A DNA stretch of 64,000 nucleotides from contig NZ_CP060791.1 in NCBI RefSeq assembly GCF_018343815.1, forward strand, positions 762,113 through 826,112, read 5' to 3'. The position numbers were made by a program, and so were the translations under genes. The notes under the pieces were generated by a model. The model saw nothing but the letters and a program-made list of their open reading frames with translations. It had not been told where the DNA came from and ran no database searches. Source of the stretch: Chlamydia crocodili. Its GTDB lineage: Bacteria; Chlamydiota; Chlamydiia; Chlamydiales; Chlamydiaceae. Of the stretch, positions 43,017 through 52,936 are shown in pieces (within the stretch, counting starts at the first letter, position 1; every line of letters begins with the position of its first letter).

Positions 43017-43580
43017 TTATTTTTCTACTTCTTCTTTTCCTTGAGGTGCGGGTGCCTTCGCTACTTTGACTTTCGCAACACGTATGGGGCGATCTCCGAT
43101 TTTATAGCCTTTAGAAAATTCTTCCACGATAGTACCTTCGGGGACTTTTGTAGTTTCTTCTGTTTCCATTGCTTCATGTAAAAATGGATTAAATTTTTGT
43201 CCTACTGAGGAGTATTCAATGATACCCTTCTCTTCAAAAACTTGTTTAAACTGTTGTAGGATCATATTGAATCCTAAAGCCCAATTTTTCACTTCATCTG
43301 ACATTTGTGATGCGAATCCTAAAGCTTTTTCCATGCTTTCTATAGGGACTAAAAAGTCTATGAGAGCATTTTCCACTGCATATTGCATCATTTCTTGGCG
43401 TTCTTTTTGCATGCGCTTGCGGGCATTTTCTGATTCCGCAAGGACCATTAAGTATTTATCATTTTTTTCTTTTAGCTCCGCTTTTAACGTGGCTATTTCT
43501 TGTTGGAGATCCTGAATCTCATTATCGGGAGTAGGAACTGAAGAATTTTCTGCTTCATGTTCGTTAGAGGAATCTGTCAT
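43017..43580 (-). CDS. grpE: Nucleotide exchange factor GrpE
   Basis: 187 residues. The acidic N-terminus leads into a long helix ([20 protein letters not shown]). The GrpE core shows [16 protein letters not shown] near 54-69, [19 protein letters not shown] near 119-137, and [19 protein letters not shown] near 153-171. It drives ADP release from DnaK. The ATG overlaps the hrcA stop by 4 nt. Corresponds to CT395. Confidence 0.97.
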   Translation of the reverse strand: MTDSSNEHEAENSSVPTPDNEIQDLQQEIATLKAELKEKNDKYLMVLAESENARKRMQKERQEMMQYAVENALIDFLVPIESMEKALGFASQMSDEVKNWALGFNMILQQFKQVFEEKGIIEYSSVGQKFNPFLHEAMETEETTKVPEGTIVEEFSKGYKIGDRPIRVAKVKVAKAPAPQGKEEVEK

Positions 43581-44737
43581 GACGTCTCCTTAGGGGGTAA
43601 GAGTTTTATAGAAGAGTATCTTGCCAGTAATGTAGGTTCTTTGGAGAGTTTAGGATCGGAAGGACAAGGTCTTCTGAAAGATAATTTAAACTTATAGAAA
43701 CTTTGTGTCAGGCTTGCTTTGATTTTCTCTGCAAATAGTGTAAGGGTTCTATAAATCTCCTTATAGGGAAGATTGATAGGGCCTAGCACACCAAAGGCTC
43801 CTAATGGAGTGCGATTCATATAGTAAGGAGTCGTAATAACAGCACATTGTGGGTTTGGAGTTCCAAAAATATCAGAAAGCTCATTACCTATAAATGCTGT
43901 GGGTCGGTCTCTGTGCATACCAATATCTAAAAGTTTACACATATGGCGTCGGTTTTCAAAAAATGATAATCCTAGAGCTAGCATATCGGGATCTTTAAAA
44001 GACTCATATCTTAAGAGTTTTGATAATCCTGTTTGATATAAATCTTCCTCACTGAAATTACAATAACGGGTGAGATAACGTACTACGACTTCGTTATATA
44101 GAGTCATCCCTAGATCTTCTTCTTTTTGTGAAAGAATCTCGGTTGGGGATTGCTTACGGACATAACTTTGAAGAAAGGTTTCGATACGTTTTAAAGAAGC
44201 TGGATTTGATGTTTCTGATAGCCATAGGGTGTCTGTAAATACCTGACCGAATTCTGTGGATAGAATGACAACAGCGCGTTGTTCATCCACCAAAGAAAGT
44301 TGGATATTAGTTACGGAGTCATTTTCAAATCGCGGAGAGGAAAAACATGTAGGCAGTTGTAGCGCTTCTCCTAAGAGTTCTGATGCCTTTTGTAAATCTT
44401 TGACGATATTTTGGCTTTCTTCGGGCAATTGATTTAACAGATTTATTGTAGATTCGGGTAATTCTTCCTGAGAAAAGTCTGCGCAGTGGTCCACATAATA
44501 ACGAAAAGCTAGATCCGTGGGGATCCTACCCCCGGAGATGTGATTCTTTTTTAGAAATCCTTCTGCCTCTAACTCCGAAAAATAATTACGAATAGTTGCC
44601 GTACTTAGATTGGAAGATTCATATTCCTTCAGAGTTTTTGACCCAACAGGCTGACCTGTTTTTAAATACAGTTCTGTTGTTGTTAAGAGTATGTAAAGAA
44701 CCTTAGACTCTCGTTTTGAGATCCACGACCTGGACAT
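43577..44737 (-). CDS. hrcA: Heat-inducible transcription repressor HrcA
   Basis: 386 residues from ATG 44737 ([15 protein letters not shown]). An upstream frame to 44818 would place the start inside the CIRCE and before the promoter, so it is rejected. The winged-helix domain at about 8-80 shows [13 protein letters not shown] and [21 protein letters not shown]. The GAF-like middle and end ([22 protein letters not shown]) are typical. It binds CIRCE and represses its own operon and groE; chlamydial HrcA has a C-terminal extension (here ending LLPPKETS) reported to weaken repression. Confidence 0.97.
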   Translation of the reverse strand: MSRSWISKRESKVLYILLTTTELYLKTGQPVGSKTLKEYESSNLSTATIRNYFSELEAEGFLKKNHISGGRIPTDLAFRYYVDHCADFSQEELPESTINLLNQLPEESQNIVKDLQKASELLGEALQLPTCFSSPRFENDSVTNIQLSLVDEQRAVVILSTEFGQVFTDTLWLSETSNPASLKRIETFLQSYVRKQSPTEILSQKEEDLGMTLYNEVVVRYLTRYCNFSEEDLYQTGLSKLLRYESFKDPDMLALGLSFFENRRHMCKLLDIGMHRDRPTAFIGNELSDIFGTPNPQCAVITTPYYMNRTPLGAFGVLGPINLPYKEIYRTLTLFAEKIKASLTQSFYKFKLSFRRPCPSDPKLSKEPTLLARYSSIKLLPPKETS

Positions 44738-44776
44738 GTCAGTTTTCCAATATAAGTAATCTATTCGCTGGTGACT

Positions 44777-44805
44777 ATTATAGGAAAACGGTCTCCTGAG
44801 GTCAA
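44777..44805 (-). promoter_or_regulatory. Sigma66 promoter of hrcA-grpE-dnaK
   Basis: On the minus strand TTGACC (44800-44805), 17 nt, and TATAAT (44777-44782). The start point would be near 44770, giving a leader of about 33 nt before the hrcA ATG at 44737. Confidence 0.88.
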
Positions 44806-44811
44806 GGTTAT

Positions 44812-44838
44812 TTAGCACTCGATTCCAAAGAATGCTAA
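44812..44838. promoter_or_regulatory. CIRCE operator (HrcA binding site)
   Basis: TTAGCACTC, a 9-nt spacer, then GAATGCTAA: the CIRCE consensus with one mismatch in the second arm (GAGTGCTAA expected). It lies 6 nt upstream of the -35 box of the hrcA promoter and 7 nt past the proS stop. Confidence 0.95.
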
Positions 44839-44845
44839 TCTATCT

Positions 44846-46579
44846 CTAGGAAATGGGGGAGAAACCACGGGGTTTTGGAAAATAATTCTCACACCAGTTG
44901 AAAAAATCTTTTGGTTCTACGGAAAACTTTTCTTTGGATCGAGATTCTATTTCAAGTATCCCAGAGCTTTGGAAAGTTTTGCCTAGAATAAGCTTGTACG
45001 GAATTCCAATAAGATCGCTATCCTTTAATTTAAATCCAAGTCTTTCATTGCGATCATCTAATAGAGGAGCATAACCATAATTTTGGAGATCTTTATAGAT
45101 TTTTTCAGCAGCTTCTTGAGATGCAGAGTCACCACCATTGTAAAGAATAGCGATATCAAAAGGAGCAATCGCTTTAGGCCAGACGATGCCACGATCATCG
45201 GCAAGTTGTTCTATACAAGCAGCTAAGGTTCTGCCAATGCCAATGCCATAGGTTCCCATCCAACAGGTTTGTTGTTCACCCTGTTCATTTTGGAAGCCTA
45301 CTTCGAAACATTCTGTATAGCGTGTACCTAGATTAAAAATATGCGCAACTTCTACACCTTCAAAGATTTCATAGGGAGAATTGCCATTTGCTGGGCAAAG
45401 ATCTCCCGCCTCAGCAAGAAGGAAATCCGCATATTCAGGTCGGGGAATATCTCGATCCCAGTTTACGTTTTTGTAATGTTTATCTTTAGTGTTCCCTGCA
45501 CAGACAAAGTTTGTCATACAGCGTGTGGTTTCATCAGCATAAAATTCGATAGGACAGTTTAAAGGACCGATAAAGCCTTTTTCTGTGCCTAGATGTTTTT
45601 GAATTTCCTCATCTGAAGCTAGGATGCACTCATCAGCATTAAGTTTAGAGCGTATTTTAGTCAGATTGAGCTGACGATCTCCTCGGATGCCTATAGCAGC
45701 AAACTTGTCTTTTTCTCCATATGAGAGCTTAACCACTAGAGTTTTAATGATTTTATGAGGGGGAAGGGAGAAGAAGTCCTGGAGATTTTCTATTGTTCGT
45801 ACATCAGGCGTGATTACTTCTTCTATAGGGAGATGTTCTTTATCATACGTATATTGTTGAGGTTGTGAAACCGCAGCTTCAATATTCGCACCGTAAGCAC
45901 CACTCACACAAATAGTATCTTCTCCTAGGGAACAGAGAACATGGAATTCCTCGGATTTCCCCTTGCCAATCTTTCCTCCATCCGCCTCTACAATAACATA
46001 TTTGATTTCCAATCTATCGAATATATTTTGATAGGCTTGTCTAAGCTTGGCGTATTGCTCATTCATCTGTTCCGGAGAATCTGAGAATGTATAGCTGTCC
46101 TCCATTAGGAATTCTCTAGCGCGCATCAATCCGAATCTTGGTCGGATTTCGTCTCGGAATTTTGTTGCGATTTGATACAGATGGATAGGCAATTGTTTTC
46201 TTCCTGATAGCCATTGAGAGACAAACATGGAAACGACTTCTTCATGAGTAGGAGCAAGGCAGAGTTCTTTATCCTCTCTATCCTTTAGAGTATAGAGCAG
46301 GCCTTCAGAGCGGAACGCTTCCCAACGCCCTGTCTTTTGCCAGAGTTCTGCAGGATGAAGAATGGGAAGCACAAGTTCTTGACCTCCAATGGCATTTAAC
46401 TCTTCGCGAATAATATCCATCATCTTAAGAGCTACACGCCAAAATAATGGAGTATAGGTATAGATTCCTTTTGCCGTTTTGAAAATATATCCAGCTTTTT
46501 CTAGAAGCTCATAAGATAAAACAGCGGCTTCTTTATTTGCATTTTTAGAAGTTTTGTAAAAAAGCTGGGAAGTTTTCAT
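44846..46579 (-). CDS. proS: Prolyl-tRNA synthetase
   Basis: 577 residues, bacterial ProS with a YbaK-type editing insertion in the middle (about 235-385; [38 protein letters not shown]). Class II motifs: [15 protein letters not shown] near 64-78 (motif 1), [23 protein letters not shown] split near 138-160 (motif 2), and [13 protein letters not shown] near 438-450 (motif 3). Anticodon domain at the end. It charges tRNA-Pro and edits Ala. It is followed by the CIRCE/hrcA promoter. Corresponds to CT393. Confidence 0.97.
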   Translation of the reverse strand: MKTSQLFYKTSKNANKEAAVLSYELLEKAGYIFKTAKGIYTYTPLFWRVALKMMDIIREELNAIGGQELVLPILHPAELWQKTGRWEAFRSEGLLYTLKDREDKELCLAPTHEEVVSMFVSQWLSGRKQLPIHLYQIATKFRDEIRPRFGLMRAREFLMEDSYTFSDSPEQMNEQYAKLRQAYQNIFDRLEIKYVIVEADGGKIGKGKSEEFHVLCSLGEDTICVSGAYGANIEAAVSQPQQYTYDKEHLPIEEVITPDVRTIENLQDFFSLPPHKIIKTLVVKLSYGEKDKFAAIGIRGDRQLNLTKIRSKLNADECILASDEEIQKHLGTEKGFIGPLNCPIEFYADETTRCMTNFVCAGNTKDKHYKNVNWDRDIPRPEYADFLLAEAGDLCPANGNSPYEIFEGVEVAHIFNLGTRYTECFEVGFQNEQGEQQTCWMGTYGIGIGRTLAACIEQLADDRGIVWPKAIAPFDIAILYNGGDSASQEAAEKIYKDLQNYGYAPLLDDRNERLGFKLKDSDLIGIPYKLILGKTFQSSGILEIESRSKEKFSVEPKDFFNWCENYFPKPRGFSPIS

Positions 46580-46712
46580 AAGGTAGCAATCACAGATCTT
46601 TGATTTTTAACTAGTAGACACTGAAATAGATATTCTTTTTCTGTATCGAAATATAGAAGTCTTTACGAATCGATAAATCTTAACACAGCAGCTTTTCTTG
46701 ATCAATTGCTAG

Positions 46713-46744
46713 TATTAACTACAAATGATTGTTTTTAGTTAATA
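46713..46744. repeat. 9-bp inverted repeat in an AT-rich leader
   Basis: TATTAACTA (46713-46721) and TAGTTAATA (46736-46744) form a perfect stem about 100 nt upstream of the effector-like gene at 46847. Confidence 0.4.
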
Positions 46745-46846
46745 TTATTTACATTCCTCTTTTGTTTTTAAAAAATAAATATCCAATTAGATATAAATAT
46801 AATTAGTTGAAAAGAAGATTTTTTTATTTTTTTATTCGGTAATCTT

Positions 46847-48064
46847 ATGTCATCAGTAAGTGGAAGTTCTGGTCAAAATCCTAATCCTATTCCAGAGGAT
46901 CCAAACGCCCATTTGGATAATGTGGATAATACAGATAGCTCTTCTCAAGATCAGGAAGGCGCAGCTGGTGGTGTTACTGAAACAGGATTGAGTGTTGAGG
47001 TTTTATCTGCTGGGGAGGTGGCGAACATAGATGCTGCAATTGCTGATATTCAAGATATAGCCAACTCGGTGATCGTTGTTGGGATGCCCTCTAGTTTATC
47101 CCCATTATCAGCGGAAGCGGCGGGTATCACCGAAGAAATTGTGAGTGATCTTCATAAAAAAGAAGAAGAACTTTTCGGTAAGGTTGATCTGTTTTCAGAT
47201 GCTTTATTTGATGGCGTCGAAGAAACTAAGACTTTAGTTGATAACTTGAAAAGAAGGATTGAGGATTTTCAGAAGACGAAACTTGGTGCTGCAGGACAAT
47301 CATCTAGAAAATCTATCCAAGATAGTGATCTCGAAGAACAATTTCTTGATTTGCGTCGTGGAGTGGCCTCGTTAAACGGTCGTATAAATGCATTGGAAAG
47401 TACAGCAGTGCGTCTGGTGTCTGCTTTGGGGGATACGCATCATGAGATAATGAGCATGTCTATGGAGGATTTAAAGACTGCTTTTGGAAGACGCTATGAG
47501 GAAATTATTTCAAACCTAAATCACATTGGATTGCGTTTAGGTGAGGAAGGTTGGAAAATTGACTCTAGAGGTGCTATTCCTAAAATATCTCAAGAGATTC
47601 AAAATGTGCGTCTTCTTTTAGAAGAGATGCATATTCCTACAGAGGAAGAGTTCATCCGATCAGCTACAGAATCACCGGAGGAAGCAGCAGCAACAGTTTC
47701 TTGCTGTCAAGCTTTTGTCAATAAGTTAAAGACATTATGGAATACCTTAGTACAGATGTTTCACACTCTGTATGACAAAATGCTATTTTTCTTATTCTGG
47801 ATAGTGAAAAAGATTCGTAGCAAACTGCAGTTTCCTTCTGCAGATAAGAATGAGAAAAATCCTAGATTTGAAAATCCTTTTGCCTCTACATCAGGAACTA
47901 CTTCGGAACGTCAAAATACAGCTTCGGTAAGAACTTCGGTTTCTGGAAGGGGAGATTTATCTGATGAGGATACGATACGTCGTCCTGAAGATAACACTAT
48001 AGAAACTCAAGATGTTGATAATCAAGATGGGAAGGACAAGAAAGCCTCTGAGGATGATTCTTAA
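46847..48064 (+). CDS. Coiled-coil hypothetical, candidate secreted/membrane effector
   Basis: 405 residues. The first 60 are Ser/Asn/Asp-rich and disordered, as in type III substrates. A helical, coiled-coil region runs about 85-270 (EELFGKVDLFSDALFDGVEE, DLRRGVASLNGRINALEST). A single hydrophobic stretch lies near 302-322 (LVQMFHTLYDKMLFFLFWIV) after a CC pair. The last 80 residues are charged and disordered. It stands alone, with AT-rich flanks, opposite proS. It sits where CT392 would be. I recognise no domain. Secretion is an inference. Confidence 0.65.
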   Translation: MSSVSGSSGQNPNPIPEDPNAHLDNVDNTDSSSQDQEGAAGGVTETGLSVEVLSAGEVANIDAAIADIQDIANSVIVVGMPSSLSPLSAEAAGITEEIVSDLHKKEEELFGKVDLFSDALFDGVEETKTLVDNLKRRIEDFQKTKLGAAGQSSRKSIQDSDLEEQFLDLRRGVASLNGRINALESTAVRLVSALGDTHHEIMSMSMEDLKTAFGRRYEEIISNLNHIGLRLGEEGWKIDSRGAIPKISQEIQNVRLLLEEMHIPTEEEFIRSATESPEEAAATVSCCQAFVNKLKTLWNTLVQMFHTLYDKMLFFLFWIVKKIRSKLQFPSADKNEKNPRFENPFASTSGTTSERQNTASVRTSVSGRGDLSDEDTIRRPEDNTIETQDVDNQDGKDKKASEDDS

Positions 48065-48174
48065 GATTATATAAGTAAAGAAAGCTTCTTACTGTCCGTT
48101 TGAGTGTTGTCTTTTTTAAAATGCTCTAGTATGTTCACTCTTGTTACTACGGATTGTTTAGGACACCTTTATTT

Positions 48175-49116
48175 ATGAATATCAAAAGAAAACGCTCATT
48201 ACCAGTGTGTTTGGGGATGATGTTTCTGCTAATTACGGGCTGTTGTCCCTTTGCAGATAGAAATACTTCCTGTTCTCCTAAAAAGTATCTTCCTATTGTA
48301 AGTCATCTTCTAGAACTTTGTGATTTGCCTGAGGTAGAGACCCCTGAGGAATTAGTAGAGGTAACAAAGCCTTTATTATTAACTCGGGAGCAGCGTATGG
48401 CTGCTGATTTTGATTCTTTGCCAATAAAGGACGATCATGCTTTTTATAATGATCTTTCTTTATTGAGAATGACGCAGGTAGTTCCTGCTTATGCAGCTAC
48501 TTATGGAAGCGCTGTAGTCTTTGGTGGTACACTTGCGACCATTCGTCAGCGTTTAGATTTCCTCATTCGTGAATGGAATCGTGGTGTACGTTTTAAAAAG
48601 ATTATTTTCCTATCAGGAAGAAGAGAGCGTTATGCCAAGGTTGAAAACCCTGATCAATTTTATGACAACCGTCATAATCCATTTCCTATAGAAGAAAATT
48701 GGAATCCTGGAGAGCACAAACTTCCTTCTTCGGAAGACGAAATCGCTAGGTTTGTTTGGATGCAGATGGTAGTTCCTACTGCGTGGAGAGATACTTCTGG
48801 CGGTGTTGATGTAGAATTTCTAGTTGCTGAACCTGCAGAGGGTCAAAAGTATGGAACGCGTCATGATACATTAAAAATTCTTCGTGCGTATCATGGAGAT
48901 GGTTCTGAGCGCATTTTATTTGTAAGTAGCCAACCTTTTATCCATTTAGATCGTTCTCGGGTAACTAAGCATTTTGATAAGGAAAAATACGATATTTCTG
49001 GCCCTGGATTTGCGCAAGCAATTCTGAAGCACGATTGGGCTCCTAGAGTATGTCTACATTCTTTAGCGGCATGGGCAAGTGAAACTGATGGTTATCTTAC
49101 AATATCCCAGGAGTAA
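48175..49116 (+). CDS. Putative lipoprotein, unknown function
   Basis: 313 residues from ATG 48175 (an upstream TTG at 48154 would spoil the signal). The N-terminus KRKRSLPVCLGMMFLLITGC ends in a lipobox (LITG-C), so it is probably lipidated. The body has FGGTLATIRQRLDFLIREW and KIIFLSGRRERYAKV near 122-150, and WMQMVVPTAW near 200. No catalytic motif is recognised. Corresponds to CT391. The next gene begins 3 nt downstream, with its SD inside this stop region. Confidence 0.72.
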   Translation: MNIKRKRSLPVCLGMMFLLITGCCPFADRNTSCSPKKYLPIVSHLLELCDLPEVETPEELVEVTKPLLLTREQRMAADFDSLPIKDDHAFYNDLSLLRMTQVVPAYAATYGSAVVFGGTLATIRQRLDFLIREWNRGVRFKKIIFLSGRRERYAKVENPDQFYDNRHNPFPIEENWNPGEHKLPSSEDEIARFVWMQMVVPTAWRDTSGGVDVEFLVAEPAEGQKYGTRHDTLKILRAYHGDGSERILFVSSQPFIHLDRSRVTKHFDKEKYDISGPGFAQAILKHDWAPRVCLHSLAAWASETDGYLTISQE

Positions 49117-49119
49117 TCC

Positions 49120-49398
49120 TTGAATGAGGAATATTGGATTTTGGAGGTAAAAGTTACCCCAAAATCTAAAGAAAATAAAATCGTCGGATTTGAAGGTGAA
49201 GTATTGAAAATACGTGTCACCGAAGCTCCAGAAAAAGGAAAGGCTAACGAAGCAGTGATTGCTTTGTTAGCCAAAACTTTATCTCTTCCTAAACGTGATG
49301 TTACGTTGATTTCAGGGGAGACCTCCAGGAAAAAGCGACTTCTATTACCCAAGGCTACGGAGTCTATAGTCTCTAGTTGGCGAGAATGTAGATTTTAA
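49120..49398 (+). CDS. YggU/DUF167 family protein
   Basis: 92 residues, TTG start with AGGAG 6 nt upstream. Core: LEVKVTPKSKENKIVGFEGE and VTEAPEKGKANEAVIALLAK, then ISGETSRKKRLLL. This is the complete DUF167 signature (KPxxK...KANxxxxxxLA...GxxSRxK). Small conserved protein of unknown role. The last 4 nt overlap the end of the convergent TrpX-like gene. Corresponds to CT388. Confidence 0.9.
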   Translation: MNEEYWILEVKVTPKSKENKIVGFEGEVLKIRVTEAPEKGKANEAVIALLAKTLSLPKRDVTLISGETSRKKRLLLPKATESIVSSWRECRF

Positions 49399-50438
49399 GC
49401 TGGACTACAAGTTTTTTCAGCCTCTGGCTTATCACTTTTTACAGCGGCTTTCTTATCTCTATTATCTTTAAAGATAATAGAACGGAATTGCTTGCGTTCG
49501 GCTCTGTTGATTTTTAAACCTAGACGGCGGATAACATCTTCGTTGAATGTTGTTGTTTGTGGTAGCGGTTCAGCGATGATTTTACGTAATCCCTCGATAT
49601 CTTGGTGTCTATTGAGTAAATGATACACCATTTGGGCTGCTTGTTTCCCAGATTTTTTAAAATCGACACCACAAGCAACGCATGCTCCTTCAGCTACTAA
49701 AGAAAAATCATCGGTAATTACGGGGATTTTTTCTTTAAGGATATCTTCGATAAATGTCGTTCTTTGTTTATGTGCTAAAGAGGAAAAAGGAATAAAGATA
49801 GCAGAAGGATGTTTGTCGATAGCCTGTTGGATACGTGTTTTAAAATTTGCAGGTGTTACAGTAATTTCTGTAACAGCGATTCCTGATGCATGGAGTTTCT
49901 TCTCAATTTCTTTTTGCAATGCTGAGGGAAAGGGTTCAGCAGGTTTTATATAGATTAAAGATTCGGCATTTGTTCTTACTGCTTGTATAGCAAAACAGCA
50001 TTGATTGATATCTAGAGTATCATTAACACCGTAGATATTTGTTTGCTTTTTAGGGAAAGTCAATGTTTCTCCTTCAGGAACGGCAGCATAGATAATCGGT
50101 TTTTTTGTTTCGATTTGGCTCATAATTTTTGTTGCTATAGAACCTAGGGTGACAATAGCTACAACATCTTGATCACTATGTAACGTGCGAGCGAGTTTCC
50201 TCGCTTTAACAACGCTATCTTCAGCGTTCACAACAAGAACTTCTGGAGAATTTTCTAATGTTTTTAAAACATCTATGCAGCTTTGACTACAATCTTCGAG
50301 TATTGAATGGGAAAAAGATAAGAATACAGCGACTTTAGGAGATCCTTGTTCTGGGTTTGGTGAAGAAACAACTACAGAAATAAAAGAACAGACAATAGAA
50401 AGAAAGAAAGTATATTGAGCAATTTTACGAAGAATCAT
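49395..50438 (-). CDS. ABC transporter substrate-binding protein, TrpX/DUF534 type
   Basis: 347 residues. Signal-like N-terminus ([21 protein letters not shown]). Two Rossmann-like lobes: [46 protein letters not shown] near 110-124, and [16 protein letters not shown] plus [20 protein letters not shown] near 254-273. The pattern fits the ABC_sub_bind family, which in some bacteria carries tryptophan. No permease or ATPase lies next to it. The start overlaps the dapL stop by 4 nt. Corresponds to CT389. Confidence 0.82.
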   Translation of the reverse strand: MILRKIAQYTFFLSIVCSFISVVVSSPNPEQGSPKVAVFLSFSHSILEDCSQSCIDVLKTLENSPEVLVVNAEDSVVKARKLARTLHSDQDVVAIVTLGSIATKIMSQIETKKPIIYAAVPEGETLTFPKKQTNIYGVNDTLDINQCCFAIQAVRTNAESLIYIKPAEPFPSALQKEIEKKLHASGIAVTEITVTPANFKTRIQQAIDKHPSAIFIPFSSLAHKQRTTFIEDILKEKIPVITDDFSLVAEGACVACGVDFKKSGKQAAQMVYHLLNRHQDIEGLRKIIAEPLPQTTTFNEDVIRRLGLKINRAERKQFRSIIFKDNRDKKAAVKSDKPEAEKTCSPA

Positions 50439-51631
50439 AGTGACAACACCATTCTATCATATACAGATGTTAGAGTTAACCGTTGGCAAGCTGCAACAAT
50501 ATCTTCTGTTTTTCCTAAAGAAGAAAAGCGAACAAAACCTTTTCCGCACGCGCCAAATCCTTTACCAGGAGTGATGGCAATATGATACTGGTGTAAGAAA
50601 AAGTCAAAAAAATCTTCGTCAGGAATAATATCGGGGACTTCAACCCAAAGGTAGGGAGCGTGCTCGCCACCGTATACAGAAAATTCAGCTTTTTTTAGAG
50701 CCTCGCGCAAAAGTGAACTATTATGGCGATAATGCGCGATAGTTTCTAAATTTGGAAATAAAGAAACTCCGGCAACTGCGGCTTCTTGAACAGGTAAAGA
50801 AGCTCCATTGAATGTTGTATATAGGAAACGTTCCCAATCACGAATTACAGAAAGACCATCGCTGTATTGAAGATCTTTGGGGACTACATTCCATCCTAAA
50901 CGTACTCCTGAAAATCCTAAAGACTTAGAGAAAGAATTAATTTCTATAGCACAAGAGCGTGCTTCAGGAATTTCAAAGATACTTTTTGGTAGGGAGGGAT
51001 CAGAGATAAATGCGCTGTAGGCAGCATCAAATAGAATTATACTTCTATTAGAGTTAGCATAGGCAATAAGTTCTTTCAGTTGCTCTTTAGTTAATACAGT
51101 GCCTGTAGGATTGTTAGGAGAACATAAACAGAAAATATCTATGACTTCTTCTTGAGGAATCACAGGAAAGAAATTAGTTGCTTTTGTACAGGGAAGTTTA
51201 ACAATCTTTTTAGCTCCTGCAAGAAGTGCTGTATCTATATATGCAGGATAGGAAGGGTCTTGGATGGCTACAGTTTTCTCAGGACCGAATAGGGATAGTA
51301 GACGGAAAATATCCATTTTTGCTCCGTCTGAGATAAAAATCTCTTCGGGAGAAATTTTCCCGTTATAGAAAACCTCAGAGAGTTTCTCTCTTAAAGCTGG
51401 CAGGCCTAACTCAGGACCATAACCGCGGTAGGTTTTCGGATTCCCTAATTTCTGTACAGATTTTGTAAAGATATCAATGACTGACGTATGTAGTGGTTGA
51501 GTGGTATCCCCTATAGATAGATCGATAATAGAAGCTTCTGGAAATTCTTCACGAAAAGTACGGATTTTTTGACGAATACCAGAGAAAAGATAGTTGGTTT
51601 CTAATTGTGAAAAGTTACTATTTCTTCGCAT
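50435..51631 (-). CDS. dapL: LL-diaminopimelate aminotransferase
   Basis: 398 residues, fold-type I aminotransferase. PLP Lys in [18 protein letters not shown] near 229-246. [12 protein letters not shown] near 38, [17 protein letters not shown] near 74 and [12 protein letters not shown] near 170-181 are family motifs. It converts tetrahydrodipicolinate directly to LL-DAP, so the dapCDE steps are bypassed. Its product goes to DapF at 28.2 kb. Corresponds to CT390 (once called aspC). First of a two-gene transcript with the TrpX-like gene. Confidence 0.94.
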   Translation of the reverse strand: MRRNSNFSQLETNYLFSGIRQKIRTFREEFPEASIIDLSIGDTTQPLHTSVIDIFTKSVQKLGNPKTYRGYGPELGLPALREKLSEVFYNGKISPEEIFISDGAKMDIFRLLSLFGPEKTVAIQDPSYPAYIDTALLAGAKKIVKLPCTKATNFFPVIPQEEVIDIFCLCSPNNPTGTVLTKEQLKELIAYANSNRSIILFDAAYSAFISDPSLPKSIFEIPEARSCAIEINSFSKSLGFSGVRLGWNVVPKDLQYSDGLSVIRDWERFLYTTFNGASLPVQEAAVAGVSLFPNLETIAHYRHNSSLLREALKKAEFSVYGGEHAPYLWVEVPDIIPDEDFFDFFLHQYHIAITPGKGFGACGKGFVRFSSLGKTEDIVAACQRLTLTSVYDRMVLSL

Positions 51632-51895
51632 CGCGTTTTTTCGTTATCTGTGGTATATGTCAGACATCTTAAAAAAGGCTCTGCTTTTTTCATATACCTT
51701 TCTGTTTTTTCTAAAACAAACGTTCTTCGTTATCTAAGATCCACTAGAGAAATGTAAGTCGTTCCCTCTGAAAAATCATTAAGATTCCTTAATTTATTAT
51801 TAAATACATTGTTTTTAGCATTTTAATTGGTTCTTATTTTCAAAATAAGTTTTATAATTTAATTAAATATTAAAAAGATTTTTTTAGGTTTAATT

Positions 51896-52819
51896 ATGAA
51901 TCCAATTAACCCTTACGGAAGTTCTGCTGCAGGACCATCTCGTGGCCCCGAAGATAATAAAGACGATCCTCTTCGTGGCGTAGGGGGAGGTTCAAGATTC
52001 ACAAGAAGAGGTGCGATTCGTGGACAAAAAGGTGTGCGAGGTGCTTCGGGATATCTCGAATCTAGAATAGGCAGAACGGGTGGGAAGAAAGCTCATGAAG
52101 CTGCTGCTAAGGTGTTAGGATTGGGTCAGAAAATTAAAGAAACTGGGGAAAGAGCGGGATCTGCCGTAGGGGGTGCCGTAAGTGGAGCTGGAAGAAAAAT
52201 AGCTGCCACTGCAAGGCAAGTAAAGAGCAAGATTCAAGAAAAGCTTGGTGGTAAAAAGGAGAAGAAAACTCCAGAACAAATAAAAATGAGAAATCTTGCT
52301 AAAGAAGCAAAAGCTAGGGTTGGGAAACTAGTTCCTGGAGGTAAGAGAAAGCAAGATATGTATACGCCTGAGCCTTTGGGCAAACCTTTCAAAATTCCTA
52401 GACCTGAAGTTAAAATAGATGAAGGTTCATCTAGTTTTAGCCCAGATTTGGGTGCTATAAAAGGGAATAAGAAACCAGTAGCAATCCCTAGAGCTAAAGT
52501 ACCAATTGGAAAATCTAGTCCTTCTAAAGCTGAGGGAACAAGGAAATCCGCACGTTTACAACAAAAGGCAAAAACAGATGGTAAAAATGAGGGGTATAAG
52601 TTTAGCCCGGATTTAACCAAAGTGAGTTCTGAAAAGTTTATATTCCCCAAAGCTAAGGCTTCCGGTGGAGATGCTCCTAAAGCCGAGGGAACAAGAAAAT
52701 CTGAGCGCATACGAGAGCAGAAAAGTAAGGGGATTCTTAAACAATCTGGAGGGCCTAAAACAGGTGGTAAGGGTGGAATCCGCTGGGCAGATCAAGAAGG
52801 CAAGCCTCTTGAACAATAG
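51896..52819 (+). CDS. Basic, disordered repeat protein; candidate chromatin-binding effector
   Basis: 307 residues, very rich in K, R, G and S. Part 1 (1-60) is GR-rich. Part 2 (about 60-125) is an amphipathic helix like LEA/DUF883 proteins (KIKETGERAGSAVGGAVSGAG). Part 3 has two copies of a unit: FSPDL ... KAEGTRKSARLQQK (about 181-224) and FSPDL ... KAEGTRKSERIREQ (about 234-275). RKSARL resembles the HMGN core RRSARL. Basic clusters KKEKK and GKRKQ could act as nuclear signals. Strong AT-rich leader, terminator after it. No homologue recognised; effector role is inferred. Confidence 0.68.
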   Translation: MNPINPYGSSAAGPSRGPEDNKDDPLRGVGGGSRFTRRGAIRGQKGVRGASGYLESRIGRTGGKKAHEAAAKVLGLGQKIKETGERAGSAVGGAVSGAGRKIAATARQVKSKIQEKLGGKKEKKTPEQIKMRNLAKEAKARVGKLVPGGKRKQDMYTPEPLGKPFKIPRPEVKIDEGSSSFSPDLGAIKGNKKPVAIPRAKVPIGKSSPSKAEGTRKSARLQQKAKTDGKNEGYKFSPDLTKVSSEKFIFPKAKASGGDAPKAEGTRKSERIREQKSKGILKQSGGPKTGGKGGIRWADQEGKPLEQ

Positions 52820-52858
52820 ACGCTCTGACGTTTGATTAGATTTTCGTTTTGTAGAAAA

Positions 52859-52894
52859 GCTGCATCTTAAAAATATTGGGATGTGGCTTTTTTT
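52859..52894 (+). terminator. Rho-independent terminator after the basic repeat protein
   Basis: GCTGCATC (52859-52866) pairs with GATGTGGC (52880-52887) with two G-U pairs, followed by seven T. Confidence 0.88.
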
Positions 52895-52903
52895 ATATAA
52901 AAA

Positions 52904-52936
52904 TCCCACCCAGTTAACTGGAGTAACTGGATGGGA
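52904..52936 (-). terminator. Second hairpin, terminator in the minus direction
   Basis: TCCCACCCAGTTA (52904-52916) pairs with TAACTGGATGGGA (52924-52936), one mismatch in 13. On the minus strand it is followed by TTTTTATA. It would end a minus-strand transcript from 52.94-53.35 kb, where no minus-strand protein gene is evident. Confidence 0.6.

Noticed and set aside
44738-44818. N-terminal extension of hrcA to 44818
   Set aside because: It would start inside the CIRCE operator and upstream of the consensus promoter. ATG 44737 gives the normal HrcA N-terminus.
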